Below are positions 55,213 to 64,000 of a DNA stretch of 64,000 bases, piece by piece. This DNA is from Lumbricus rubellus (lineage: Eukaryota; Annelida; Clitellata; Crassiclitellata; Lumbricidae). The position numbers and the translations under genes are program-made. The stretch covers positions 1,651,992 through 1,715,991 of the forward strand of contig OX243821.1 of the NCBI GenBank assembly GCA_945859605.1. Direction: 5' to 3'. The notes below the pieces were generated by a model. It did no database searches, had not been told where the DNA came from, and worked only from the letters and a program-made list of their open reading frames with translations. The stretch's first letter is position 1. Every line of letters begins with the position of its first letter.

Positions 55213-55554
55213 GAAATGACATTTAAAGACGTTATAAGAGATTTCGCGAATGCAAAGAGCCGCAAAGTTCACATAATATAGCTTAGCTAAATAATGTTAC
55301 TGTTTCATTGGCTAACTCTAGCCTTGAAAAAAGTTCAAGTTTTCGTTTTCTGTTTGTTTTTTCCGGTCATTGACCAATCACTGCATTTATATTTTAGCCT
55401 AATATTTTTTTCTCAGGATTTCGTGGGCCCCTAAAAAGTTCGTAGGCCCAAGGCACAGTGCCTATACTGTGCCTACTGGATAAGATGGCCCTGATAAGAC
55501 AGCCCTGATACAGGCTCTAATAATTATTATACACGCAGTTTTACATTCATTCAT

Positions 55555-55610
55555 TCATTCGGAAAATACTATAGCGCCTCTTCAAGGAGCTACTCTGTGG
55601 CGCTCCCAGC
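55555..55610 (-). repeat. LINE/SINE-A tail
   Basis: 'tatagcgcctcttcaaggag' and 'ctactctgtggcgctccc', minus orientation. 55620-56260 beyond it shows no gene. Confidence 0.65.
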
Positions 55611-56272
55611 CCAACCACGTCTGAAGAATATAATTAATTATACATATTCACGAACAGTCATAAAACCGGATAGTCACAGAAAATGACAGACATGTAGGCC
55701 TGTAGACATGTAGACCAGTGCATGGCACACACCAGCAGGCAGACCTAAACATAATAAATTAACATTTGAGTGCCCAAGGTATTTTTTGGTACACAAAAGC
55801 CCAAGGGGGGTCCGCGCGGACCCCAGGGTTTTCATGCTAATTTCTTGAGAAGGGATTGGAATATCGTAACAGAATTTGGTTCTATGTAATCCCAAATGAA
55901 TTTGCAATCGTCTGATGTATCTTATATTACAGTTGCACGACCTGGTGTAAAATAATAGTGTAAAAATCTCGTGACACATTATAATTAATTTATGCTTGCT
56001 TGCGTTATTTACCGAAGGAAGCCTATACGCTTGTATATTATATCAAACAAGTAACCCTATATAGCATGCAATTCAATGTAATAAAAGAAAACATAAGACT
56101 ATAAAACATGCAATTGAAACGATATAAGCTGAAACGATACTATTATATGGGGGCTAGTGTTTTCTAGGGGGGGAGGATAAGCCAGGTATAAAATACCATT
56201 TTAAATTATTCTGGACCTACTTGAGGTTCGACTAATGTCTCATAATTATTATTCTCTCTATTAATTGTCCAT

Positions 56273-56427
56273 TGGGATGAAACGTCCTGGGATGAAACGG
56301 CCTGGGATGAACCGTCCACTGGATGAACCGTCCGCTGTATGAACCGTCCGGGGATGAACCGTCCGGGGATGAAACGTCGACTGGATGAATCATCCGGGAT
56401 GAATCGTCCGGGGATGAATCGTCCTGG
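56273..56427. repeat. ~15-bp tandem array GGGATGAACCGTCC
   Basis: Ten or so units of 'gggatgaa(a/c)cgtcc' type. Possibly an eroded arm of another foldback; no inverted partner was found nearby. Confidence 0.8.
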
Positions 56428-56521
56428 CATATCTTGCGGTACCCTTAGTATATGCTGTGGTTGTGGTGTACAGGGTAGGACAATACTCACGCAAAATATA
56501 CCATTCTATGCCCAAATGGTC

Positions 56522-57751
56522 GTGGACGGACAAAATGTCCCCGGACAAAATGTCCCCGGACAAAATGTCCCCGGACAAAATGTCCCCGGACAAAATGTCC
56601 TCGGACAAAATGTCTCCGGACAAAATGTCCCCGGATAAAATGTCCGTAGACAAAAAGTCCCGGATAAAATGTATCCGGACACAAAGTCTCAGCATTAAAT
56701 GTCCCCGGACAAAAAGTCCCCGGATAAAATGTCCCTAGTAAAATGGTAGGGCTACCTAGAACACAGCCCCTATACCAACAGGTAGCATACATTGGCAAGA
56801 AGAGTCCGTCTGGCAGAAAAGTATCTTTTCCAATAAGATGTGTTTTTCTGGTGAGACAATCGGATTTTATATGGCGGCCGTCTTAATATGGCTTCGACCC
56901 TGAGTGTGAGATTCTTCACCACCACTCGCCCGTTTGAATGGACGCCACGCCATTTAGGTCCCCGTGGACAGACCGTGCCAGCCCGGAATTTTGTATATCT
57001 GAAATAGCCACCTTCTGGAATCGAACCGCGGCCCGCACGCTCTATTTCACATACGCGCGGCCGCCAGCTTTCTTACCGATATAGCTAACTGGGCTAGGGT
57101 ATTCTCTCTTACAGAAGCGATTGACTCAGAACTTTTCTAGACAGGGACTGCGATTATGGGAAGCCTACGGTGAGCAACCGTTGTGCACTGGATTTAGACA
57201 GGGCCGTGACTCGGGTGGCTTCAGACGAAAAAGTGGGCTGGCGTCCATTCCAACCCGTGAACCAATAATAATGGGGCCGTGGAAGCCACATTATCACCCA
57301 GTAATATATTTTGACATTTATTGTTTTTATTAGGCCTATGTATTCGCTATTTTTGCTAATTTCCAATCATGCCATTTGTTTTATCGGAATTACTTTAGAG
57401 TAAACACCAAGAAAAGCATAGGGCCTAACTAGAAGGTTTATAGATCTAATAACACTGACAATAAATTTTTGCATAAGTAACTGTTGTCAAAAGACAGAGG
57501 GACTCGTGAAGAACGGCGATTTTATGTTCTTTAAAGGGACTATATGTCCGGGGACTTTTTGTCCGGGGACATCCTTATTCGGTGACTTTTTATCCGGGGA
57601 CTTTTTGTCCAGGGACATTTTTGTTCGGGGACTTTTTGTCCGGGGACAATTTCTCCGGGGACTTTTTGTCCAGGGACATTTTGTCCGGGAACTTTGTCCA
57701 GGGACATTTTGTCCGGGACAATTTGTCCGGGGACATTTTGTCCTAGCATCC
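56522..57751. mobile_element. Foldback element with 15-bp tandem-repeat arms, 9-bp TSD
   Basis: The left arm (56522-56745) is (GGACAAAATGTCCCC)n; the right arm (57540-57751) is the inverse with 'ggggactttttgtcc' units, ending TGTCCTAGCATCC, which parallels the TGTCCTACATCC end of copies 1 and 3. Flanking 9-mers CAAATGGTC and GAAATGGTT (7/9). The ~800-bp middle contains a tRNA-like SINE head. Confidence 0.75.
57000..57092 (-). mobile_element. tRNA-like SINE head inside the foldback
   Basis: Minus strand: 'ccagttagctatatcggtaa' (A box) and 'cgcggttcgattccagaag' (B box GGTTCGATTCC). Acceptor pairing is poor, so a SINE head rather than a tRNA gene. Confidence 0.55.
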
Positions 57752-57759
57752 GAAATGGT

Positions 57760-58520
57760 TGGTCTATGAATACCTAAAAGCATTTCTGCAGATCCATAGC
57801 CTTTAAAAAGTTTTCCGGGAAAAACAGGCCTGGGGTCCAATCGGATCCCCCATCCGCTTGGGCACTCGAGGGTTAATAACGTTCATGTAAACAGACGTAG
57901 ATAGAAGTGCAAACAGATTGACTCACAATGTCATATTGACAGAGAAAAGGACAAGCATGCATGCAAATAAACGTGTAGGAGTGGGGATTGCAATATCTAG
58001 CCTATAGCTTGTTATTGAAATGTTAAGGAAGTCTACAACGAACTCTTAAATTTATCAACAATTCCAATCGAAGCATGGGTCAACCTAAGAAAAAATATTT
58101 GCAGGAGGGGGCAAAACACGATGGTCAACGTTAAAAACAATTTTAGCAAGAGGACAAAAAATGCAAAGCGGGGAGTTAAGAACATGCATGGGTATTTTTC
58201 ACAGAGGTTTCTTTGCATAAATTTCTCATTTTCACTTTTTAAAATTTCTAATATGAATATTAGCCTATTGTTTCTTTTTGCAAGGAAATTTGTTTAAAAA
58301 GTATTAGTTAAAAGCAGCCTTTTTAATTCTCTAATGTGAAGAAATTTGTTATAAACCCCAAAAGTAGTAGTGAGAAAAATAGAAAAATTGGTTTCAATTT
58401 TCCAGGGTGCAAGTGCCCCCCTTGCCCCTATGTGCGGGCGCCCATGTCGGCAGATTTCTGCTAGTTCAACAAAACATGACTGTTAGCTAGCACAAAGAGT
58501 AGCACTGAAGCTGACAGGTG
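57760..58520. other. No gene seen; possible MITE
   Basis: 58074 'catgggtcaacc' and 58446 'cgggcgcccatg' with inner 'gcaggagggggcaaaac'/'gcccccttgcccc' may be the ends of a CATGGG-type element, but no TSD was found. Confidence 0.35.
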
Positions 58521-58524
58521 AGTT

Positions 58525-59345
58525 AAGATGTCATACGACGACGTTAAACTTTGAAGAAGAAAGCGAGACAGTGCAATCTGATTAAAAAACCCAGCTGTGT
58601 TTAAAATTGCAGACAAATCCTAAACGTTTTGACTGAGTTATGACACCTTTTTGTGATGGCTACTTTTTAACCGGACACAGTGTACGAGTGTGCAAGCATA
58701 ATACCTGAATCAGTAAGATTTGAGGTTTTACACGTGAATAAATGTTTTTCTATTTTCTATGATTTATTTCCTCTGTAAACTACTGTTCGTTTGCTGGAGG
58801 TCAATTAAAGAATATTCTTACTTACTTACTTACATTTTAATCCAAGAGTTTCAAGAAATTGTTCACCTCTTTAAAGCTTGTCTTCGCCTAATAAGTACTA
58901 GTAAAATCTAAAGACCCCGATCGATAACAAACACTCTTAAAAATATAACTTTACTTACAAAACAAATATCACACAAAAAGAGGTGTCTTTATCTTAAAGT
59001 AATTACGAACTTAGGTGGAATTGCATTAAACTTCAGATTCGATAATAATTATTGTTGACATTTCACTATACGGTTATCATTATTATATGTTGCATCACGG
59101 GAATTGACGTCAATCTGATTTAAATTACATATCAATTTTGTGTTCTTGATGACTGTGTAGGATTACCACCAGTATCTGCTTTTTCACGATTGCTTGTAAC
59201 AGTGCAACTGAGGATATCTTGGGGTCCGATATAAGATACATCCTTTAATGATGCATATCGTGCACCATGAACTCATTTTTTACTGCTGTAAACTGTCGTC
59301 AACGGCCTTTGATGCCATACGACGACGTTAAACTTTGGAGAAAAA
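58525..59345. repeat. Two 'gacgttaaactttg' retroposon tails
   Basis: 58527-58560 and 59275-59345 ('gtcgtcaacggcctttgatg', then 'acgacgttaaactttggag'). The sequence between them is AT-rich without a gene. Confidence 0.55.
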
Positions 59346-59799
59346 AAGCGAGACAACGTAATCTTATAAAAAAAAACAGCTTCTTGAAAACAGTTATTTT
59401 CATGCTCTTATAATTTTTTACGCTGGGATTCCTCGTGGTGGCGTTTAAAAATTTGATAATAATTATAGAAAACACAGGTTCTCGAAAGTCTATATAAATT
59501 GATAAATATGATGCAATGCTTGGGACTTGTTTTCTCGCGCTTTTTCGATTGTCTAAATAATCACAACTTTTGATTGTCGTCCAGACCGTCTCTTGACCTT
59601 CGTGAATAAACGAAAGACTCGTTTTAAATAGTTTCTGTATTTAGACGGGCAGCATTCTGGTACTAATAACATCACAACAATAATTTTTTATAGAACAATG
59701 ATTTCAGATAATAGAGTATAGCGCCCTACATCTTATTGGCCCAATAGCTTCGTATAAGTTAATATGTATTTTTAGTGTCATTGGTAGCACCGTACATAC

Positions 59800-59937
59800 C
59801 TGCCGTAAATTGTTATAACGCTCCTTTAATACTTCCGTAAACTCTTTCAAACGGGGGTTCAACGCGTCATTACAAATATGTTTTGCCGCTTTTGCGCTCA
59901 GTAGCAATTTGCAATTGCATTTGATCTTGCCGAACAT
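59800..59937 (-). CDS. Candidate first exon, unknown gene
   Basis: ATG at 59937 opens 46 codons, MFGKIKCNCKLLLSAKAAKH...LKERYNNLRQ, ending at CAG|GTATGTAC, an excellent donor in phase 0. The composition (basic, Leu/Lys-rich, helical) looks like real protein. There is no signal peptide and no known domain. A following exon was not found in the downstream ~1.5 kb, so the gene is unproven. Confidence 0.35.
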
Positions 59938-59984
59938 TATATGGGCCGTTTGCTGAGGTTTGGTCCTACATTGCTAATGACATT

Positions 59985-60145
59985 CTTCCTGCACTACGGG
60001 TTAAGCTAATGACTCGTTTTTCCTCGCCAGTATGTGATTCTTTAAAGCATTTCTTATCCCAAGAGCTTTCCTTGCTGGGAGTGCCTTTGAATAGTCATTC
60101 TGTGTGAGGCGCTACATAAACTTATAGATACATTACAATTGCGAT
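59985..60145 (+). repeat. LINE tail
   Basis: 'ttgctgggagtgcctttgaa' and 'tgaggcgctacataaactta', the generic LINE/SINE-A tail. 60150-60740 beyond it has no recognised gene. Confidence 0.55.
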
Positions 60146-60744
60146 CGTAATCGTAATCTCCAAATTTCCAAGGCACTACTCGACGGCCAAGAGCAGGGCA
60201 CCAGCTTATTCACGAGCGATGATAATTTTTATGTATTATATTAATACCATGATACAGCACAATACAATTACGACTTGTTGCGCTAGAATGACTAGAATAG
60301 TTTGATTGTAGTGGTTGCAATTTGACGTCACTGTGCACGTGACAAGACAGATCATCGTAGTCCTCCTCCTTTACTCAGGCTTGGGACTGGCATTGTCAGA
60401 GCGCAAACAGTGGCGTAACGTTATGAGCGTACGTGATTTAAAAGAAATGCTTTTAAACACCCTTTACACAAAACTATCTTTACTATATAAACTGTGCGTC
60501 GCATATAAATTATTACGTTTCATATTCATATCTACGTGCAATAGCCAAATTTTATCGCCATAATGAGAAACAGAAAACTGTTTTTTATCATAATGTGCAA
60601 AACTGAACGAGTATCAGATGAACTACTTTGTGTTGTCTAGAAATTGAATGTAATTGAAATTGTAAAGTGCCGTTTAGACACCTCTTTGGTGTTGTTTGGA
60701 TTCTATAAGTTTATTTTTACTGTTCTGTACACTTGTATAATTAT

Positions 60745-60810
60745 TATTGTCGTCAACGGTCTTTGTTGTCATACAATGACGTTAAACTTTGGAATAATAA
60801 TAATAAATTA
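60745..60810 (+). repeat. 'gacgttaaactttgg' retroposon tail
   Basis: 'tgtcgtcaacggtctttgtt' then 'gacgttaaactttggaataa' and (TAA)n. Confidence 0.65.
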
Positions 60811-60819
60811 TTACGTAGG

Positions 60820-61750
60820 AAAAAAACCGATGAAACCATGACGTCATGTAGTTATCCACCGTATTCTAAAATATCAATATGAAGAGGCGCTACATAAATT
60901 CTCTCTTGACGTAGCCGCCGGGTGCCAACCAATTCAGCTGGCGGCAACAATTAATTACCTAAAAGGTTTTTTTAAAATCTTATGAGTACGGACTATTGAA
61001 TAGAGTTGGAGTTCTTTAGACGGACATAGGACTGGCACAGTCCAAATGGACACCTTTTTATAGATATTCTTAGAGAAATTTATACATACAAAACAATAGT
61101 GATCGCAATCATTTCTTAAAAAATGTGCATACTTTATGTGATTGTAAGGTAAGCTCTGCTTTCTTTCCGAGTGTTTATTTATTTATTTATTTATTTAAAA
61201 AATATAATTTATCTTATTTTATTTTTCAAATATTCTTGTTGATATTCTCATTAATTGTATGTGTTTAATGAAATAATAGAACACACTTCATATGTTGGTT
61301 GGTTAGCAAGGATATGAAGAGTCAATAGATAGAAATTTAAGCACAGTTATTTAGTATAACAAGCATGCCATAAACAAATCTCATTTGTGTGGCAATGTAT
61401 TCAAAACGGATCATGAGTGTGTTTTGTTGTAGTTGCTGTTGTTGTTAATATTGAATGTCATGCCATTGCAACATGATTGTGTAGGAATATTGTTTATCGT
61501 CTTTGCTTTATTATATCTCGTATTAACCTGTCTAAGAATTTCTTTTACTGAAATGTATCAGTTGTGAATCAAATGTGTATTCAGAATAGTAATCAAGAAA
61601 AGTTTGTGACATTTCTTTCATGTGACATTTACTGCAGAATATTAATGAATTTCCCAAGCAAAAGATTGAACATAACTTGTATAGTTGGTGTTTTTAGATG
61701 TTAACCATTTTGCTGTTGTAGTAGCCTACCTTGATCATAAATGCTGTAAT
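60820..61750. other. No gene seen
   Basis: AT-rich with (TTTA)n at 61166-61195. No ORF of note. Confidence 0.45.
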
Positions 61751-61756
61751 ATGCAG

Positions 61757-62156
61757 AGCAAATTTCTGTCCAGGGTAACGGCCTCTGTTGTCATAGACCC
61801 TGGACAAATCGGATCCATCCAAGTAGAAAATTGATTGGGTTTATTAGAACAGCAATTTCCTTCTTGACTTTGGTTTGGTGCTCATCGTAGGCCTTACTAA
61901 AATTATCTCATCTCCTTATGAAGCGCAAGGTAGTTGTTAAGTTGACAGACTTTTGAGCGTCATCGGTCATTGGCTGCCTATTGTTCTTCGTGAGGAATTT
62001 TTCCGTGCTTGGTCGGGCAATATTATTTTAGTACTAACAATGAAGTCATATGTAATTCAGATATCGCCGCTGTAAATAAATTATGATATATTGGATGTGT
62101 CCGATTTGACCAGGGTCTATAACAACAGAGGCCGTTACCCTGGGCAGAAATTTGCT
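61757..62156. mobile_element. MITE with ~60-bp terminal inverted repeats
   Basis: Ends AGCAAATTTCTGTCCAGGGT and complement, continuing 'aacggcctctgttgt' and 'agaccctgg'. 400 bp. No clear duplication of the target and no ORF. Confidence 0.75.
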
Positions 62157-62159
62157 TGG

Positions 62160-62580
62160 TATAGGCCTAATAATTATTATTACAACACTTATAAGCAACG
62201 ATTTTAATATGATAAAATTCTATATAATTTTTGATCAGCGCTTTCTTATTACATGGAATTCTTTATTTTAAAAGGTGTTTAATTAACAATGGTCTTCTCG
62301 ATTGCATAATGTGCCATATGATATTATGTTGAATAGGCTAATACCACTGTTCTAATACGTCGATTAACTCCTTAAAAGGGTGTTGAAAGCGCCATTAAAA
62401 TATCGTATTTTGCGCACAATGATTGTTTATTTGTAGAATTGTACAATGCAATGCATTTTTTACAAAATGCAATACAATAAATGTATAATAACACTGCATA
62501 CGATATTGAACCTCTTCCAAATCTCCTAAATTCACAGTGTTTTTCCATACAGAAAGTAGTTTGAACTTCCTATTGCAGTG
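62160..62580. other. No gene seen
   Basis: AT-rich, no recognisable feature. Confidence 0.45.

Positions 62581-62584
<4 letters not shown>

Positions 62585-62636
<52 letters not shown>
62585..62636. repeat. (TA)n microsatellite
   Basis: About 50 bp of TA, followed by a G-rich segment ('gtggggtggggttggggg', 62800-62830). Confidence 0.95.
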
Positions 62637-62637
<1 letters not shown>

Positions 62638-62914
62638 AGGTGGGAATTTTTTCCGAAAACCCAAATTTCATGGTTGGCGTACCGGTGGATGCTGGATTGT
62701 GGTGAGGTGTGGTGGGGTTGGGTGGGGCTTGGAGTATGGTAGGAGGTGGAGTGGGGATAAAAAAAATTCTGAAACACAACTTTTACGAGTGGCATAGTGT
62801 AGTGGGGTGGGGTTGGGGGGGGGGGGGTGGAATGATGAGTGGGCTGTAGGAGTGCGGATGGGGTCAAGTGGGTGTAGGAAAGTAAGAGATTGGCTGAGGG
62901 CGGGACGAATCCGA

Positions 62915-62948
62915 AATTTCTTGGGCAACGCCGGGTACCCCAGCTAGT
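62915..62948 (+). mobile_element. Possible Helitron 3' terminus
   Basis: 'ggcaacgccgggtaccccag' followed by CTAG and T. A GGGTACCC palindrome just before CTAG|T fits the Helitron 3' end pattern, but no 5' TC end or Rep/helicase sequence was found. Confidence 0.25.
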
Positions 62949-63231
62949 AGGATTATAAGTCACTACTAAGATACATAGTAAAAGCACAACCTATGACACA
63001 TAGCCGTTTTTTGGCATGTTACTGCTAATCATCATGATTTGAATAGCTCTCTTATGTTTCAAATAATTTGTTTTAAATTACTTTTCAGGTACATCACTGG
63101 TTTTTTACTATTACTTCGATGCATAATTTGACGATGTTTCAGTGTGCTACTGAATACGATACATTCAAGACTATAATAGTTTTCATCTTACTTCATTATT
63201 TAGTTACTTATTGGTACATTAAAAAACGGTG

Positions 63232-63307
63232 TCTACACACACAAGCACACACGCACACACGCACATACACACACGCTTATACACACAAACACACACACAT
63301 ACGTACT

Positions 63308-63339
<32 letters not shown>

Positions 63340-63439
63340 CACACACACACACATACACACACCCTCACACCCACACACAAACACACAAGCACGCACCCAC
63401 ACATACGTACTCTCACACACACAAACACACAAACACACA

Positions 63440-63490
<51 letters not shown>
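63232..63490. repeat. (CA)n microsatellite, imperfect
   Basis: About 250 bp of ACAC with scattered G and T, ending in a pure block at 63440-63490. His/Thr and Cys/Val ORFs here are artefacts. Confidence 0.98.
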
Positions 63491-63491
<1 letters not shown>

Positions 63492-63557
63492 CACAGAGAC
63501 TCGCGCATGATCACATACGATAGTCATTGTTTAAAATTGCCATTATCATCCATCATT

Positions 63558-63765
63558 GCGGTAGTGCAGTGGTGGGTTCGGTGCCTTGGAGCCCAACGCT
63601 TCCAGATTCGAGTCCACCTCAAGCCGCCACGTATGAACATTGAACAAGTATTTATCTCGCAATTCCTCGTTTGCTTCGGCGTGAAACTCCGATACAGTTT
63701 CTGCGTTGCAGTCGGGAGCGCCTATGAGAAGAGAGATTGATGGGGCGCTATAACAAGTGCACATA
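63558..63765 (+). mobile_element. SINE family A
   Basis: Head 'gcggtagtgcagtggtgggt', B-box region 'cagattcgagtccacctcaa', 'gtgaaactccgatacagttt' and tail 'gatggggcgctataacaagt' plus A-run. Beyond it, 63770-64000 shows no gene. Confidence 0.8.
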
Positions 63766-64000
63766 AAAAAACTTATATATATGACGGTGCCTATCGATGT
63801 TTCGACAATGCGTCTTATAATTTTATGCTTATGGCTGGCATAAAAAATAAATGATAATATTAAGAGGGAAACATGTTTGTATAATTATGCAGTACGACAT
63901 AGTGTAATAACGACGATGGTTATGGTCGCCCTCCTAAGACACATGGGCCATTGCAATAGCTTAAATGCCAAGCCTGTGTCACTTACTAAATTCCCCTTAT

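Larger units (their letters stand above)
53610..55507. mobile_element. Palindromic composite hAT (ZMYM1-like) element
   Basis: 1898 bp flanked by exact ATACAGGC at 53602-53609 and 55508-55515. Two opposed arms (53610-54683 and 54685-55507) carry the same hAT-derived sequence with CAGGGC ends. The junction is at about 54684, where an intact CAGGGCCGTCTTATGG meets an arm that has lost its last few bases. The left arm also contains two inserted LINE/SINE tails (53885-54060). Confidence 0.9.

Noticed and set aside
56487..57840. CRISPR-like array of short repeats
   Set aside because: Eukaryotic context, no unique spacers, and the repeats are contiguous units in the arms of a foldback element.

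Overview
The window is eukaryotic, repeat-rich, AT-leaning DNA. Coding sequence sits in short exons separated by long introns with GT/AG borders. It is packed with tRNA-derived SINEs, LINE 3' ends, cut-and-paste transposon remnants, foldback elements and long simple repeats. The gene content (a rhamnose-binding-lectin/CUB/sushi receptor), the sea-urchin-TU-like foldback elements and the repeat types suggest a marine invertebrate, possibly an echinoderm or another non-vertebrate deuterostome. The species is not decided by the sequence. There are no prokaryotic features.

Three host gene models can be assembled by hand, all on the minus strand. (1) 3245-1407 is a small, complete-looking three-exon gene for a 159-residue protein I do not recognise. 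(2) 18940-12940 is a divergent S-adenosylmethionine synthetase (MAT)-like locus. It has three well conserved central exons and a weaker upstream one. The exon for the central catalytic segment is missing, and the last exon is present in four more or less decayed tandem copies. (3) 36255-22049 is a type I membrane receptor-like gene: SUEL-type lectin domain, CUB domain split by a 15-bp coding minisatellite, sushi/CCP domain, linker, transmembrane helix and cytoplasmic tail. Phases match at all five introns; the signal-peptide exon was not found. A fourth, weaker item is an isolated candidate first exon at 59937-59800.

Mobile DNA fills the rest. Superfamilies are assigned from termini plus target-site duplications (TSDs) or transposase fragments. 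There is a Merlin element (about 5749-6563), two near-twin piggyBac-type elements (39780-40758, 41837-42819), and many hAT-type elements with 8-bp TSDs, including a 1.9-kb palindromic composite at 53610-55507. A further group has GG...CC ends, 9-bp TSDs and tandem-repeat arms (8827-9653, 48631-49314, 50897-51473, 52249-52877, 56522-57751, and probably 51665-51904). Four SINE-like families (called A-D here) and LINE 3' ends share short tails. Simple repeats include a 1-kb purine tract with a 228-bp higher-order period.

Region by region: 1-3.3 kb LINE tail and gene 1; 3.4-12.2 kb transposons; 12.9-18.9 kb MAT-like locus; 20-22 kb hAT MITE and simple repeats; 22-36.3 kb receptor gene with introns full of repeats; 36.3-43.6 kb simple repeats and piggyBac pair; 43.9-47.3 kb 305-bp tandem family with insertions; 47.6-57.8 kb dense MITEs and foldbacks; 57.8-64 kb mostly featureless DNA with repeat tails and (CA)n.
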